This document shows positions 16,158-25,173 of a stretch of DNA of 64,000 nt, in pieces. Source of the DNA: Streptomyces sp. KL109B (GTDB taxonomy: Bacteria; Actinomycetota; Actinomycetes; Streptomycetales; Streptomycetaceae); contig NZ_JASERL010000006.1 of NCBI RefSeq assembly GCF_030766935.1, positions 496,001-560,000 on the forward strand, written 5' to 3'. The number at the start of each line of letters is the position of its first letter. Within the stretch, counting starts at the first letter, position 1. Both the position numbers and the translations under genes were made by a program. Below the pieces are notes generated by a model. It was not told where the DNA came from, made no database searches, and worked only from the letters and a program-made list of their open reading frames with translations.

Positions 16158-16306
16158 TTGGTATACCGGTTGCGGAAGGGTGGGTGGGGGTGAGGGGTAC
16201 GGGCAGCCACTATGCGTGAAATGTTCCTGAATGAGGGCTGGTTCGAGCTGCCGGTATACCAAAATCCGGTTGCCTCTATCGCGCCGCACCACTCCTGGTA
16301 TACCGT
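16158..16306. promoter_or_regulatory. Three GGTATACC operators, probable GntR sites
   Basis: The palindrome GGTATACC occurs at 16160-16167, 16253-16260 and 16297-16304, as TTGGTATACCGG, CCGGTATACCAA and CTGGTATACCGT. All lie in the 245-bp divergent region between the amidohydrolase (start 16109) and the ABC ATPase remnant (16355). TGGTATACCA-like dyads fit the known TnGTnnnACnA pattern of FadR/FCD-type GntR regulators. A gene for such a regulator was in the same operon before the IS inserted. The rest of this gap shows no gene. Confidence 0.7.
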
Positions 16307-16354
16307 CCCGCCCACCTTCCCCCCTTCCTCCTTGCGCCGAATGGATCACGCGAC

Positions 16355-17286
16355 GTGACGGATTCCCCAGTGCTGCCCGCTCGGCCGCCCTCCGGCGCCG
16401 ACGGCGACGAACTCCCCAACCCACCTGCCAACGAGGCGACTTCGGGCCCGCCCGCGATCGCCGCCCGGACGGCGTCAGCTTCTCCGTCGGCGCCGGGCAG
16501 ACGCTCGGCCTACGCCTCGACGGCCAGGACCTCGGATCGATGAACCGCGCCGAGGCGCAGGAGTACCGCCGCCAGGTCCAGATGGTGTTCCAGAACCCCA
16601 GCTCCTGCCTCAACCCCCGCCAGTCCGTTGGCTCCGCGATCGCCGCACCGCTGCACGCCCAGGGCATCGACCCACCAGGAGGCGTCAAGACCCGGGTACG
16701 CGAACTGATGGACCGCGTGGGGCTGCGCCCCGACCACTACAACCGGTTCCCGCACGAGTTCTCCGGCGGCCAGAAGCAGCGCGTCGGCATCGCCCGCGCG
16801 CTCGCCCTCGAACCCCGCCTCATCATCTGCGACGAACCGGTCTCCGCCCTCGACGTCTCGGTGCAGGCGCAGGTGGTCAACCTCCTCCAGGACATCCAGG
16901 CCGACACAGGTGTGTCGTACGTGTTCATCGCCCACGACCTGTCCGTCGTGCGGCACTTCGCGGAGCGGGTCGCCGTGATGTATTTGGGGAAGATCATGGA
17001 GAGCGGTGCCACGCGGGACGTCTTCGACGAGCCCCGCCACCCGTACACCAGGGCCCTGCTCTCCGCCGTCCCACAGCCCGATCCTGAAGCGGACCGCGGC
17101 CGCCGGATCCGGCTCAGCGGCGACCTGCCGACCCCCGCGAACCCGCCCTCGGGATGCGTGTTCCGTACGAGGTGCCCGCTGCGGCCGACCCTCGGCGAGG
17201 CCGAACAGGCGCGGTGCGCGGGGGAGGTGCCGCCGGCCGGGGGACCGGCGTGCCACTTCGCGGACCGGGCCCTCGCGGCCCACTGA
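16355..17286 (+). pseudogene. Oligopeptide/dipeptide ABC transporter ATPase (OppF/DppF type), decayed
   Basis: The C-terminal two-thirds is a good OppF-type ATPase: Q-loop MVFQNPSSCLNPRQS, signature FSGGQKQRVGIARALAL, Walker B LIICDEP, switch VFIAHDLSVVRHF and the CVFRTRCP oligopeptide-transporter C-terminal motif. The N-terminus is ruined. The start region (GTG 16355, TDSPVLPARPPSG) is in a different frame, and GQTLGL is joined directly to RLDGQDL, removing about 30 residues including the whole Walker A loop. It cannot bind ATP normally. No binding protein, permease or OppD gene accompanies it, so the rest of the transporter operon has been lost. Confidence 0.85.
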
Positions 17287-17323
17287 CCATCAACACACCC
17301 CCTACCGAAGGAAGTTGCACCAC

Positions 17324-18538
17324 ATGCTCATCCGTGACGCCCGCCCCTGGGGCGGCGAGCGCAGTGACGTCCAGCTCGACGGCGCCCGCATCGCGGCGAT
17401 CCGCCCGCACGACCCGCAGGCCGAAGCGGCGGGCGACGTCGTCGACGGCCGCGGCCGGCTCCTCTTCCCCTCCTTCAGCGATGTGCACGTCCACCTGGAC
17501 TCCACCCGCATCGGCCTGCCGTTCCGCCCGCACACCGGAGGCCCCGGCGTGTGGACGATGATGATGAACGACCGCGAGAACTGGCGCGACGCCGAGGTGC
17601 CGCTGCCCGAGCGGGTGGCAGGAACCCTGGAGCGCATGATCGCGCGCGGCACCACACGCGTGCGTACGTACGCGCAGGTCGACGTGGACTGCAAGCTGGA
17701 GAAGTTCGAGGCGGTCGTCGCCGCGCAGGAGAAGTACGGGCACCTCGCCGACGTACAGATCATGACGTTCCCGCAGGCCGGAATCCTGCGCGAGCCGGGC
17801 ACCGAGGAGTACCTGGAGGCCTCGCTCAAGGCGGGCGCCGACGTCATGGGCGGCATCGACCCGTGCACCCTGGACCGCGACCCCAAGGGCCACCTCGACG
17901 TCGTCTTCGGGCTCGCCGAGAAGTACCAGGTCGAGGTCGACATCCACCTCCACGAGCCCGGCGAGCTCGGCGTCTTCTCCACCGACCTGATCCTGGAGCG
18001 GGTCCGCGCGCTCGGCATGCAGGGCAAAGTCACCATGTCGCACGCCTACGAACTCGGCTCCGTGAGCGAGTCCACCAGCATGCGCCTCATCGACGAGTTC
18101 GCGGAGCTGGACATCGCCATGGCGACCGTCGCCCCCGCCGGGCGCGGCCACCTCTCGCTCGTCGAACTCACCGAGGCGGGCGTCCGCGTCGGCCTCGGCG
18201 AGGACGGGCAGCGCGACTACTGGAGCCCGTACGGCAACTGCGACCTCCTCGACCGCACCTGGCAGTTGGCCTTCACCAACAACTTCCGCCGCGACGACCA
18301 CATCGAGATGTCCCTCGCCGTGGCGACCATGGGCGGCGCCGCCATCATGAGCCACGACGTCCCGCGCCTCAGGGGAGTCACCGACCGGCCGGGCGTGGCC
18401 GTGGGCGATCGAGCGGACCTGGTCCTTGTCGACGGCGAGACCCCGTCGAGCGCTGTCATGGACCGGGGCAAGGACCGCACCGTGCTGCACGACGGGCGGG
18501 TCGTGGCGGAGGGATTGGAGCTGGTCGCCGGGGCGTGA
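17324..18538 (+). CDS. Amidohydrolase, cytosine deaminase-like
   Basis: 404 residues from ATG 17324 behind GAAGGAAG. Domain layout and motifs match the CodA/N-isopropylammelide group: metal-binding HVHLD in FSDVHVHLDSTR, then EVDIHLHEPGE, VTMSHAYELG and VGLGEDGQRDYW where Asp is catalytic. These enzymes deaminate cytosine, isoguanine or similar N-heterocycles. It lies 37 bases after the broken ABC ATPase and ends at a strong hairpin. With the divergent amidohydrolase and the GntR operators, it suggests a locus for uptake and deamination of a nitrogen heterocycle, whose transporter is now lost. Confidence 0.87.
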   Translation: MLIRDARPWGGERSDVQLDGARIAAIRPHDPQAEAAGDVVDGRGRLLFPSFSDVHVHLDSTRIGLPFRPHTGGPGVWTMMMNDRENWRDAEVPLPERVAGTLERMIARGTTRVRTYAQVDVDCKLEKFEAVVAAQEKYGHLADVQIMTFPQAGILREPGTEEYLEASLKAGADVMGGIDPCTLDRDPKGHLDVVFGLAEKYQVEVDIHLHEPGELGVFSTDLILERVRALGMQGKVTMSHAYELGSVSESTSMRLIDEFAELDIAMATVAPAGRGHLSLVELTEAGVRVGLGEDGQRDYWSPYGNCDLLDRTWQLAFTNNFRRDDHIEMSLAVATMGGAAIMSHDVPRLRGVTDRPGVAVGDRADLVLVDGETPSSAVMDRGKDRTVLHDGRVVAEGLELVAGA

Positions 18539-18570
18539 CGGAAATCCGGGGGACATTACGGGCGTTGGAC

Positions 18571-18608
18571 GGCACACTCGCGGCGGCTCTCCGGCCGGCG
18601 AGTGTGCC
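18571..18608. terminator. Hairpin terminator after the deaminase gene
   Basis: An 11-bp perfect stem, GGCACACTCGC and GCGAGTGTGCC, with a 16-base loop, 33 bases after the stop. It is followed by an overlapping GTGCCGTACGGCAC palindrome at 18604-18617. Confidence 0.75.
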
Positions 18609-18645
18609 GTACGGCACGTCGGGCCGGGGGCAAAACGTGTGCTCG

Positions 18646-18668
18646 TTGTCAGTGGCGCCCACTAGTCT
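18646..18668 (+). promoter_or_regulatory. PafBC/RecA-NDp-type DNA-damage promoter
   Basis: TTGTCAGTG at 18646-18654, exactly eight bases, then TAGTCT at 18663-18668. This fits the established RecA-independent DNA-damage promoter of actinobacteria (TTGTCRGTG-N8-TAnnnT), activated by PafBC. Transcription would begin about seven bases after the -10, at or next to the ATG of 18675, giving a leaderless mRNA. Confidence 0.75.
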
Positions 18669-18674
18669 CTTCAC

Positions 18675-18851
18675 ATGGCCCCCATACCCGAGCATGGTTC
18701 CGCGCGCTCTGCCGAAGAACTCAACGAGCAGATCCGCGCCCTCATGGTGTGCTCCGGCGGCCGGTTGAGCGCCGAGCAGCGTCGTGAGTACGAGGTGCTG
18801 GTCGCGGCGTGGGCGGCGGCCGTGCGTGGTGGAATTGTGAAGGTCGCGTGA
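18675..18851 (+). CDS. Small protein, putative DNA-damage-induced, leaderless
   Basis: 58 residues, beginning MAPIPEHGSARSAEELNEQI. It is charged and helical in character, with no Cys pair or membrane segment; it resembles a small hypothetical family seen in Streptomyces, with no known function. There is no ribosome site, but the promoter directly upstream places the transcript start at the ATG. The frame has normal Streptomyces third-position GC. It is oriented away from the GH3 gene. The start is supported by promoter geometry. Confidence 0.7.
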   Translation: MAPIPEHGSARSAEELNEQIRALMVCSGGRLSAEQRREYEVLVAAWAAAVRGGIVKVA

Positions 18852-18963
18852 TGTGAGGCGGGCCGAGGAGACCCTGGTCGCGGGGGTGGCGGACGACCAC
18901 CGTGTCGCCGTCCCCGTCCCAGCGCTCCCCGGCTCGGTGTTCTCCGGCTCGTTGCTCTCCGCC

Positions 18964-21924
18964 TCAGCGGCCCCCGCCCGCCGCCGCCCGCACCGCGAAG
19001 CTCGCCATCCGCACCCCCTTCGGCAACACCACGCACACCGTCCCCCGCCCACCGGGCACCCCGCGCAGCGCCCCCGTCACCGCCGCGTACGCGTACCCCG
19101 AGTCCGTCCCGGCGAACGCGACGGAACCCAGCAGCCGCCCCTCGGGCCCGCCGAGACGAATCTGCACCTGGCCCGCGCCGCCCGCGAGGCGCGCCGTGAA
19201 CGAGCCGCCCCCGTCGACCAGTAGAGCATCCGCGTACGACACCCACGCCCCGTCGGCCGTCGCCGACACCACTGTGCCGCGCGCCTTCGACTCGTCGGCG
19301 AGGCGGATCGAGGCGTAGTCGTCGAAGTTCTCGGCGCGCGTGGTGCGGGACAGGTCGCGCGGCGGCACGGTCTCGCCCGCCACCTTCCACGTCGTGCGCG
19401 CGCGGATGTCCGAGGACGAGGCGCCGACGAGGATGTCGTACGTGGCGGACTCCACGACCCACTTGTCACGTGTGACGTCCCAGTGGGCGAGGTCGCTCCG
19501 GGTGAGCGGGAGCCGGACCGTCTTCGTCTCGCCCGGCTTCAGGGACACCCGGGCGAAGGACTTCAGGCGGCGCAGCGGCTGCACGACGCGCGAGGTGCGC
19601 TGACGCACGTACAGCTGCACCACCTCGTCCCCGGCCCGCCGCCCGGTGTTCGTGACCGCGACCGAACAGCCGCCATCGAAGCGCTTCACATCCCCGTACG
19701 CGAACGACGTGTACGAAAGCCCGTATCCGAACGGATAGAGCGGCCTGCCCTTGAAGTACCAGTACGTGCGCTCGTGCTTGATGATGTCGTACTCGAGGAT
19801 GGAGGGGAGGTCGTCCTCCGAGCGGTACCAGGTCTGTGTGAGCCGCCCCGCCGGGTTCGCGTCCCCGAAGAGGAGGTCGGCGAGGGCGTTGCCGGTCTCC
19901 TGGCCCGCGTGCGAGATCCACAGCAACGCCGGTACCCGGGCGGCGAGTTCACCGAGCGCGGTCGGGTAGCTGTTCTCGACCACGACGACCGTGCGCGGGT
20001 TGGCGGCGGCCACCGCCTTCACGAGCGCCGCCTGCGCCGGGGCGATGTCGAGGCTCGTACGGTCGTGGTTCTCGCGGCCGTTGATCGCGGGCATCGAGCC
20101 GATGACGACGATCGCCGCGCCCTTCCCCGTGACCGCAGCCACCGCCTCGTCCGCGCCGGAACGGACCACCTCGCGCGCGTAGCGGGCCGCCGACGCCTTC
20201 TCCACCAGGCCCAGCTTCCCGTCCGAGCCCGTCGGGCCGAGATACACCGGAGACGTCCACCAGGAGTCGGCGGTCTCGTACCCCGCGTACTTCAACAGGT
20301 ACGCGTCGTCCGCCTCCCGCTCCAGAGTGAACTGCTGCTGCACGTACCAACCGTTCGGCTGCGCCTGGTCGTTGACGAATCCGGCGTCGCCGCGACCCAC
20401 GTACAGGCCGTTCGCCACGGCCCGCAGCGTGACGATGTCGGCGCCCCAGTCGAAGACGTCGAAGTGCGCCGCCGCGTCGTCGTCCGCCGCGTCGCTCTCC
20501 CGCAGTGGCGCGCCCGCCGTACCCGCGCCCGCCGTGACCCGCAGGCCCGTCGACGTATTGCGCAGCGCGATCCGGTCCACGCCCTCGCTGCTGGTCACGG
20601 CCGCCTCGCCCAGCTTGGCGGCGACGCCGTCGCGCGGTGTCACCGCGTACGGGAGGGTGCCCGCGTACCAGTCCGTGTAGAGGGTGTCGGCGAGCGGGCC
20701 GACGACGGCGACCTCGGTGACACGTCCCGGGTCCAGGGGGAGGGTGCGGCCCGTGTTCTTCAGGAGCACGGCCGCCTTCGTCGCGCTCTCGCGGGCGAGC
20801 GCACGGTGGGCCGGGGTGTCGATCGCGTCCTTGCCGATCGACCCGTACCGGCCGCCTCCCGGGTCGAACTCGCCGAGCCGCACCCGGATCGCGAGCACAT
20901 GCCCCGCCGCGCGGTCGATGTCCGACTCCTCCAACAGCCCTTCGGACAGCGCCTTCTTGAGGGCCGTCGTCGTCGGCGCGGAGTTCGTGTCGTCCGTCGT
21001 GTAACTGTCGATGCCCGCCTTCAGGGCCGCCGCGTCCGCCTCGGCGAGGGTCGGGTAGTAGTCCTGCACGCCGACGCCGGTGACGAGGTTGTTGGGCGCC
21101 CAGGCGTCCGTCACGTTCAGGAGGTCGTGGTCGGTCCAGGAGCGGACGGTGGCGTCGAGGTCCGGATTCACCGTGCAGGGGCGGCCGTTGACCAGGTTGT
21201 ACGCCGCCATCACGCCGGTCACCGCGCCCGCCTCGACCGCCGGGCGGAACGCCGCCTCGTCGTACTCGCGCAGCACACGCGGGCGCAGATCGCTGGAGGT
21301 GGCCGCGCGGTCCGCCTCGTTGTTGTTGGCGAGGTAGTGCTTGATGGTCGGCGCCGTCTTGAGGTGTTCCGGGTCGCCGCCGGTCAGCCCCTTTCCGTAC
21401 GCCGTCGAGAGCACACCGGTGAGGTGCGGATCCTCCGAGTAGCCCTCCTCGTTGCGGCCCCAGCGCGGGTCGCGCAGCAGATTCGCCACCGGCGCCCACA
21501 GGTTGAGGCCCCATCCGGTGGGCCGCTCCTGCTGGAAGCCGCGCGCCTCGTCGCCGACCGCCGAGCCCACCCGTTCGAGCAGCTCGCGGTCCCACGTCGA
21601 GGCGAGCCCGATGGCCTGCGGGAACACGGTCGCCTTGCCGAGCCACGCGACGCCGTGGAGGGCTTCGGTGCCGGTGCGGAAGGACTTGATGCCGAGGCTG
21701 TCGACGGCCGGCTGGTACTGGTGGAGGAGGGAGATCTTCTCGTCGAGGGTGAGGCGGCCGAGAAGGTCCTTCACGCGGGCGGCGACGGGGTGGGACGGGT
21801 TCTGGAAGGGGTGGGCGGCGGACGAGGCCGCGGCGATCCCCACGCCTGGGGCGGCGAGCGCCGCGGTCGCCGCCGCCAGCAACGTACGTCGGCTGATGCC
21901 GGGTCTTTCACGGTCGTCGTGCAC
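18964..21924 (-). CDS. Exported GH3 beta-glucosidase/xylosidase with inserted and C-terminal accessory domains
   Basis: 986 residues from GTG 21924 behind GAGGAG. A Tat signal (SRRTLLAAATAALAAPG) is followed by the GH3 N-domain with KTAPTIKHYLANNNEADR and the nucleophile region NVTDAWAPNNL, in place of the usual SDW. Between the two GH3 halves, about residues 460 to 560, lies a beta-trefoil-like insert (TLRAVANGLYVGRGD), similar to fascin-type domains. The GH3 C-domain, an Fn3-like domain (SVAVTNTGRRAGDEVVQLYV) and a C-terminal CBM6-like part follow. It is the last gene of a sugar ABC operon, 48 bases after the permease, so it probably cleaves the glycoside the transporter imports. Confidence 0.9.
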   Translation of the reverse strand: MHDDRERPGISRRTLLAAATAALAAPGVGIAAASSAAHPFQNPSHPVAARVKDLLGRLTLDEKISLLHQYQPAVDSLGIKSFRTGTEALHGVAWLGKATVFPQAIGLASTWDRELLERVGSAVGDEARGFQQERPTGWGLNLWAPVANLLRDPRWGRNEEGYSEDPHLTGVLSTAYGKGLTGGDPEHLKTAPTIKHYLANNNEADRAATSSDLRPRVLREYDEAAFRPAVEAGAVTGVMAAYNLVNGRPCTVNPDLDATVRSWTDHDLLNVTDAWAPNNLVTGVGVQDYYPTLAEADAAALKAGIDSYTTDDTNSAPTTTALKKALSEGLLEESDIDRAAGHVLAIRVRLGEFDPGGGRYGSIGKDAIDTPAHRALARESATKAAVLLKNTGRTLPLDPGRVTEVAVVGPLADTLYTDWYAGTLPYAVTPRDGVAAKLGEAAVTSSEGVDRIALRNTSTGLRVTAGAGTAGAPLRESDAADDDAAAHFDVFDWGADIVTLRAVANGLYVGRGDAGFVNDQAQPNGWYVQQQFTLEREADDAYLLKYAGYETADSWWTSPVYLGPTGSDGKLGLVEKASAARYAREVVRSGADEAVAAVTGKGAAIVVIGSMPAINGRENHDRTSLDIAPAQAALVKAVAAANPRTVVVVENSYPTALGELAARVPALLWISHAGQETGNALADLLFGDANPAGRLTQTWYRSEDDLPSILEYDIIKHERTYWYFKGRPLYPFGYGLSYTSFAYGDVKRFDGGCSVAVTNTGRRAGDEVVQLYVRQRTSRVVQPLRRLKSFARVSLKPGETKTVRLPLTRSDLAHWDVTRDKWVVESATYDILVGASSSDIRARTTWKVAGETVPPRDLSRTTRAENFDDYASIRLADESKARGTVVSATADGAWVSYADALLVDGGGSFTARLAGGAGQVQIRLGGPEGRLLGSVAFAGTDSGYAYAAVTGALRGVPGGRGTVCVVLPKGVRMASFAVRAAAGGGR

Positions 21925-21972
21925 GGCTGACTCCTCGGGGTGAGTGAGTGACGAAATGCGTTGTGTACGCGG

Positions 21973-22797
21973 CTACTTGACCGCTCCGACCGCGATCCCG
22001 CGCGTCAGCGTCCGCTGGAAGAGCAGGAAGAAGACGATGGCCGGCAGCACACCGAGCAGCGCCGCCGCGTTCGTCATCGTCGCGTCCATCAACCGCTGCC
22101 CCTGGAGGACACCGAGGGCCACCGACACCGTCTGATTGGCGTTGGACAGCAGCATGACGAGCGGCAGCAGGAACTCGTTCCAGGTCCAGATGAAGAAGAA
22201 GACGAGCAGCACCCCGATCGTCGGCCGGTTCATGGGCACCACGACCCGCCACAGGATCTGCCACTTCCCGGCCCCGTCGATCCGCGCCGCCTCCACCACC
22301 TCGCGCGGGAAGCGGCCGAGCACGGAGGCGAGGAGGTAGGTGCCGAACGCCGACTGGATCACCGTGAACACGATGACGACGCTGAGCCGGGTGTCGTACA
22401 GGTCGACCTTCTTCGCCAGGAAGTAGATCGGGTAGACGAGGGACTCCTGCGGCAGCATGTTCGCGAGCACGAAGAAGGCCAGCACCCAGGTGCGGCCGCG
22501 GACGCGCCCGATGCCGATCGCGTACGCCGTCAGGATCGAGAGCAGCACAGCGAGCACGGCCACGCAGCCGCTGATGAGCACCGAGTTCCACAGCTTCTCG
22601 CCGAAGTCGACCCGCTCCCAGAAACCGGTGATGCCATCGGTGTAGAGGCCCTCGGGGAACGCCAGCGGGCCGTTGCTGGAGTACTCATCGGGGGACTTGA
22701 AGGCGTTGAGGACGACGATGCCGAACGGGGCGACCATGAACAGCGCCCCGACGACGAGCGCGGCCAGCACGGGATGCCGGCGGATGGCGGTGGTCAC
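21973..22797 (-). CDS. Sugar ABC transporter permease, CUT1 MalG-type
   Basis: 274 residues from GTG 22797, which overlaps the upstream stop (GTGA). Six membrane segments are visible; EVVEAARIDGAGKWQILWRVVVP is the EAA loop that docks the ATPase. Together with the MalF-type partner it forms the membrane channel of a carbohydrate importer. No ATPase gene is in the operon, as is usual in Streptomyces, where a shared MsiK-type ATPase serves such systems. Confidence 0.92.
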   Translation of the reverse strand: MTTAIRRHPVLAALVVGALFMVAPFGIVVLNAFKSPDEYSSNGPLAFPEGLYTDGITGFWERVDFGEKLWNSVLISGCVAVLAVLLSILTAYAIGIGRVRGRTWVLAFFVLANMLPQESLVYPIYFLAKKVDLYDTRLSVVIVFTVIQSAFGTYLLASVLGRFPREVVEAARIDGAGKWQILWRVVVPMNRPTIGVLLVFFFIWTWNEFLLPLVMLLSNANQTVSVALGVLQGQRLMDATMTNAAALLGVLPAIVFFLLFQRTLTRGIAVGAVK

Positions 22798-23780
22798 GCG
22801 GCGCCCCCTGCGCTCTCGGCGTCCTCGGAGCGCGTCTGGAGCCGCAGCCCGACGATCGCGAGGACCAGGATGATGACGGTCAGGACGGTGGAGATCGCTG
22901 CTCCGTAGCCGACCTGCGTCTGCTCGAAGAAGGTCGTGTACGAGAAGTAGGACGGCACGTTCGTCGCCCCGCCGGGACCGCCCTTCGTCAGCACGAAGAT
23001 CGCCCCGAAGACCTTGAGCGCGGCGATCGTGCACCACAGCAGCACGACGTAGATCTCGGCCCGGATCTGCGGCAGCGTCACATGCCACAGCCGCCGCCAC
23101 CAGCCCGCCCCGTCCAGCTCGGCGGCCTCGTACAACTGCGGGTCCACGTGCTGCAGTCCGGCCATGAAGACGACGAGCGGGAAGCCGATCTGCACCCACA
23201 CCATCACACCCATGACGGACCACAGCGCGAGATCCGGGTCGCCCAGCCAGTCCTGCTGCCACGACCCGAGCCCGACCGCCTTCAGTGCGGCGTTCAGCGC
23301 CCCGCCGTCCGGCGCGAGGATCCAGCTCCACACGATGCCCGCGACCGCGATCGGCAGCACCTGCGGAAGATAGAAGCAGGCGCGCAGCACGGCGGCGAGG
23401 CGGCTGCCGTAGTGCTTGGCGACGAAGTCGAAGAGCGCGGCGGCGAGCACGAGGCCGACGACGGTCGGCACGAGCGACATCGAAAGCACCATGAAGAGGC
23501 TGTGTCGGAACGACGCCCAGAACTCCGAATCACCCAACAGCTCCCGGTAGTTGGCGAGCCCGGCCCAGTCGATCGGGCCCGCCCCCTGCCAGTGGGCGAA
23601 GCTCCACGTCGTGTTCATCGCGAACGGGGCGATGATCACGGCGAGGAAGGCGAGCACCCCCGGCAGCAGGAAGAGGGCGTACGAGTCACGGCGCCGCGGC
23701 CCGCGCGGCAGGTGTTTTGCTCTGCCGCGCCGCCGCCCCTCGGCCGTGGATTCCTTACGGAGGACGGTCGTCAGGCTCAT
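22794..23780 (-). CDS. Sugar ABC transporter permease, CUT1 MalF-type
   Basis: 328 residues from ATG 23780, overlapping the binding-protein stop (ATGA). It has six membrane segments after a basic N-terminal tail and the EAA loop LYEAAELDGAGWWRRLWHVTLP. Partner of the MalG-type permease in a CUT1 carbohydrate importer. The basic N-terminus (RRRGRAKHLPRGPRRRD) is cytoplasmic. Confidence 0.92.
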   Translation of the reverse strand: MSLTTVLRKESTAEGRRRGRAKHLPRGPRRRDSYALFLLPGVLAFLAVIIAPFAMNTTWSFAHWQGAGPIDWAGLANYRELLGDSEFWASFRHSLFMVLSMSLVPTVVGLVLAAALFDFVAKHYGSRLAAVLRACFYLPQVLPIAVAGIVWSWILAPDGGALNAALKAVGLGSWQQDWLGDPDLALWSVMGVMVWVQIGFPLVVFMAGLQHVDPQLYEAAELDGAGWWRRLWHVTLPQIRAEIYVVLLWCTIAALKVFGAIFVLTKGGPGGATNVPSYFSYTTFFEQTQVGYGAAISTVLTVIILVLAIVGLRLQTRSEDAESAGGAA

Positions 23781-25141
23781 CCCTTCGACGCGCCCTTGTC
23801 GTACGCCGCCTGCAGCGCGTCGAGGTACTTGTCCGGTGAAGCGCTTCCGGTCATCAGCTTCTGCGTCTCGGAGACGAGCGTCTCGTAGAAGCCGGCCACC
23901 GGCCAGTCCGAGTAATAGGCGAGCCCGTTCTTCTCGGACAGTGTGTTGAAGTCCCCGATGAGCGCTTGCGACTTGGGGTCCTTGGCGGCGGAGGCGTCGG
24001 CGGCCACCGGCACGCCGCCCTTGCTGCCGAGCAGATTCTGGATCTTCTTCGACATGGTGATGTCGATGAAGTCGTAGGCGAGTTCCTTGTTCTTGGACTT
24101 GGCGGGGACGACCCACAGGTTGCCGCCCGAACCCGGGGTGAGTGAGGCGCCGGGGAAGATCCCGGAGGACCACTTGAACTTCGCCTCGTCCTCGAAGCGG
24201 CCGAACCACCAGGTGCCGGAGAAGATGATCGGCGACTTCTGCCGCAGCCAGGACACGCCCGCCTTCTCCGCGGTCGCGCTCGTGGTGTCCTTGCTGATGT
24301 ACCCCTTCTTCACCCAGTCGGCGAAGGTCTCGGCGGCGTACGTCCACGCCTCGTCGTGGAAGTCCGCCTTCCCCTTGAGCTCGTAGTCGTCGACCCAGGC
24401 GCGGTCGGCCTTGGTGAGGGCGAGCTGGTAGACGTACTGGTGGGCGAGGTACTCGGCGCCGGAGTTGGCGAGCGGCGTGACGCCCTTCGCCTTGAACTCG
24501 CCGAGCGCGTCGGTGAGTTCGTCGAAGGTGGTCGGCACCTTCACCCCGTACTTCTTGAACAGGTCCTCGTTGTAGTACGCCCGCAGGAACTCGCCGTAGT
24601 TCGGCACGCCGTACCACTTGCCCGAGCCCATGGCGCCGGTCGGCGAGTACCGGCTGGTCGTCGCGACCGACGGTGACAGCGCCTTGTCCCACCCGCGCTT
24701 CTTCACCTCGGCGGACATGTCGGTGAGCAGCCCCTGCTTGGACAGCAGCCCCGCCGTGGCGTTCCCCTTGTTGTACTCCATGAGGTCCGGGGCGTCGTCC
24801 GAACCGAGCACCATGGACGCCGTCTTCTGGATCTGATCGAAGCTCTTCTCCTCGAACTTGACCTCTACGCCCGGGTGTTGGGCCTCGAACTCCTTGATCG
24901 CGGCGTTCCAGGCGACGCCCATCGCGCTGTTCTGGGCCTCGTAGTGCCACAGCCGCAACGTCTTCCCGTCGCCTCCGCCTCCCGAGCCGTCGTCATCGCC
25001 GCTCCCGCAAGAGGTCAGGGCGAGTACGCAGGTCAGGGCGGCGCCGGCGGAGACGAGGGCGCGACGGCGCGGGCCTCCGGTGCGGGTGCGGGTGGCGCTC
25101 CGTCTCGTGGGCATCGTGAATCTCGTCAACATCGTCAACAT
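23777..25141 (-). CDS. Sugar-binding lipoprotein of CUT1 ABC transporter
   Basis: 454 residues from ATG 25141, with GGGGGAG seven bases upstream. A long basic leader ends in the lipobox LALTSC, so the mature protein is membrane-anchored by a lipid. The body (TLRLWHYEAQNSAMGVAW, FEAQHPGVEVKFEE, GSDDAPDLMEYNKGN) is the extracellular solute-binding protein family 1 typical of oligosaccharide importers. First gene of the operon with two permeases and a GH3 enzyme. A 16-bp palindrome 33 bases upstream is a likely LacI-family operator. A plant-derived or microbial beta-glycoside is the probable ligand. Confidence 0.92.
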   Translation of the reverse strand: MLTMLTRFTMPTRRSATRTRTGGPRRRALVSAGAALTCVLALTSCGSGDDDGSGGGGDGKTLRLWHYEAQNSAMGVAWNAAIKEFEAQHPGVEVKFEEKSFDQIQKTASMVLGSDDAPDLMEYNKGNATAGLLSKQGLLTDMSAEVKKRGWDKALSPSVATTSRYSPTGAMGSGKWYGVPNYGEFLRAYYNEDLFKKYGVKVPTTFDELTDALGEFKAKGVTPLANSGAEYLAHQYVYQLALTKADRAWVDDYELKGKADFHDEAWTYAAETFADWVKKGYISKDTTSATAEKAGVSWLRQKSPIIFSGTWWFGRFEDEAKFKWSSGIFPGASLTPGSGGNLWVVPAKSKNKELAYDFIDITMSKKIQNLLGSKGGVPVAADASAAKDPKSQALIGDFNTLSEKNGLAYYSDWPVAGFYETLVSETQKLMTGSASPDKYLDALQAAYDKGASKG

Positions 25142-25173
25142 CCGCAGGCTCCCCCAGAGCTCGGCACGGGCAT

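Noticed and set aside
18646..18668. Ordinary sigma70-type promoter before the small gene
   Set aside because: The spacing from TTGTCA to TAGTCT is only 11 bases, too short for -35/-10 use, but exact for the PafBC-type extended motif.
19483..21930. Long plus-strand open frame opposite the GH3 gene
   Set aside because: Same explanation; the minus strand carries Tat signal and GH3 motifs.
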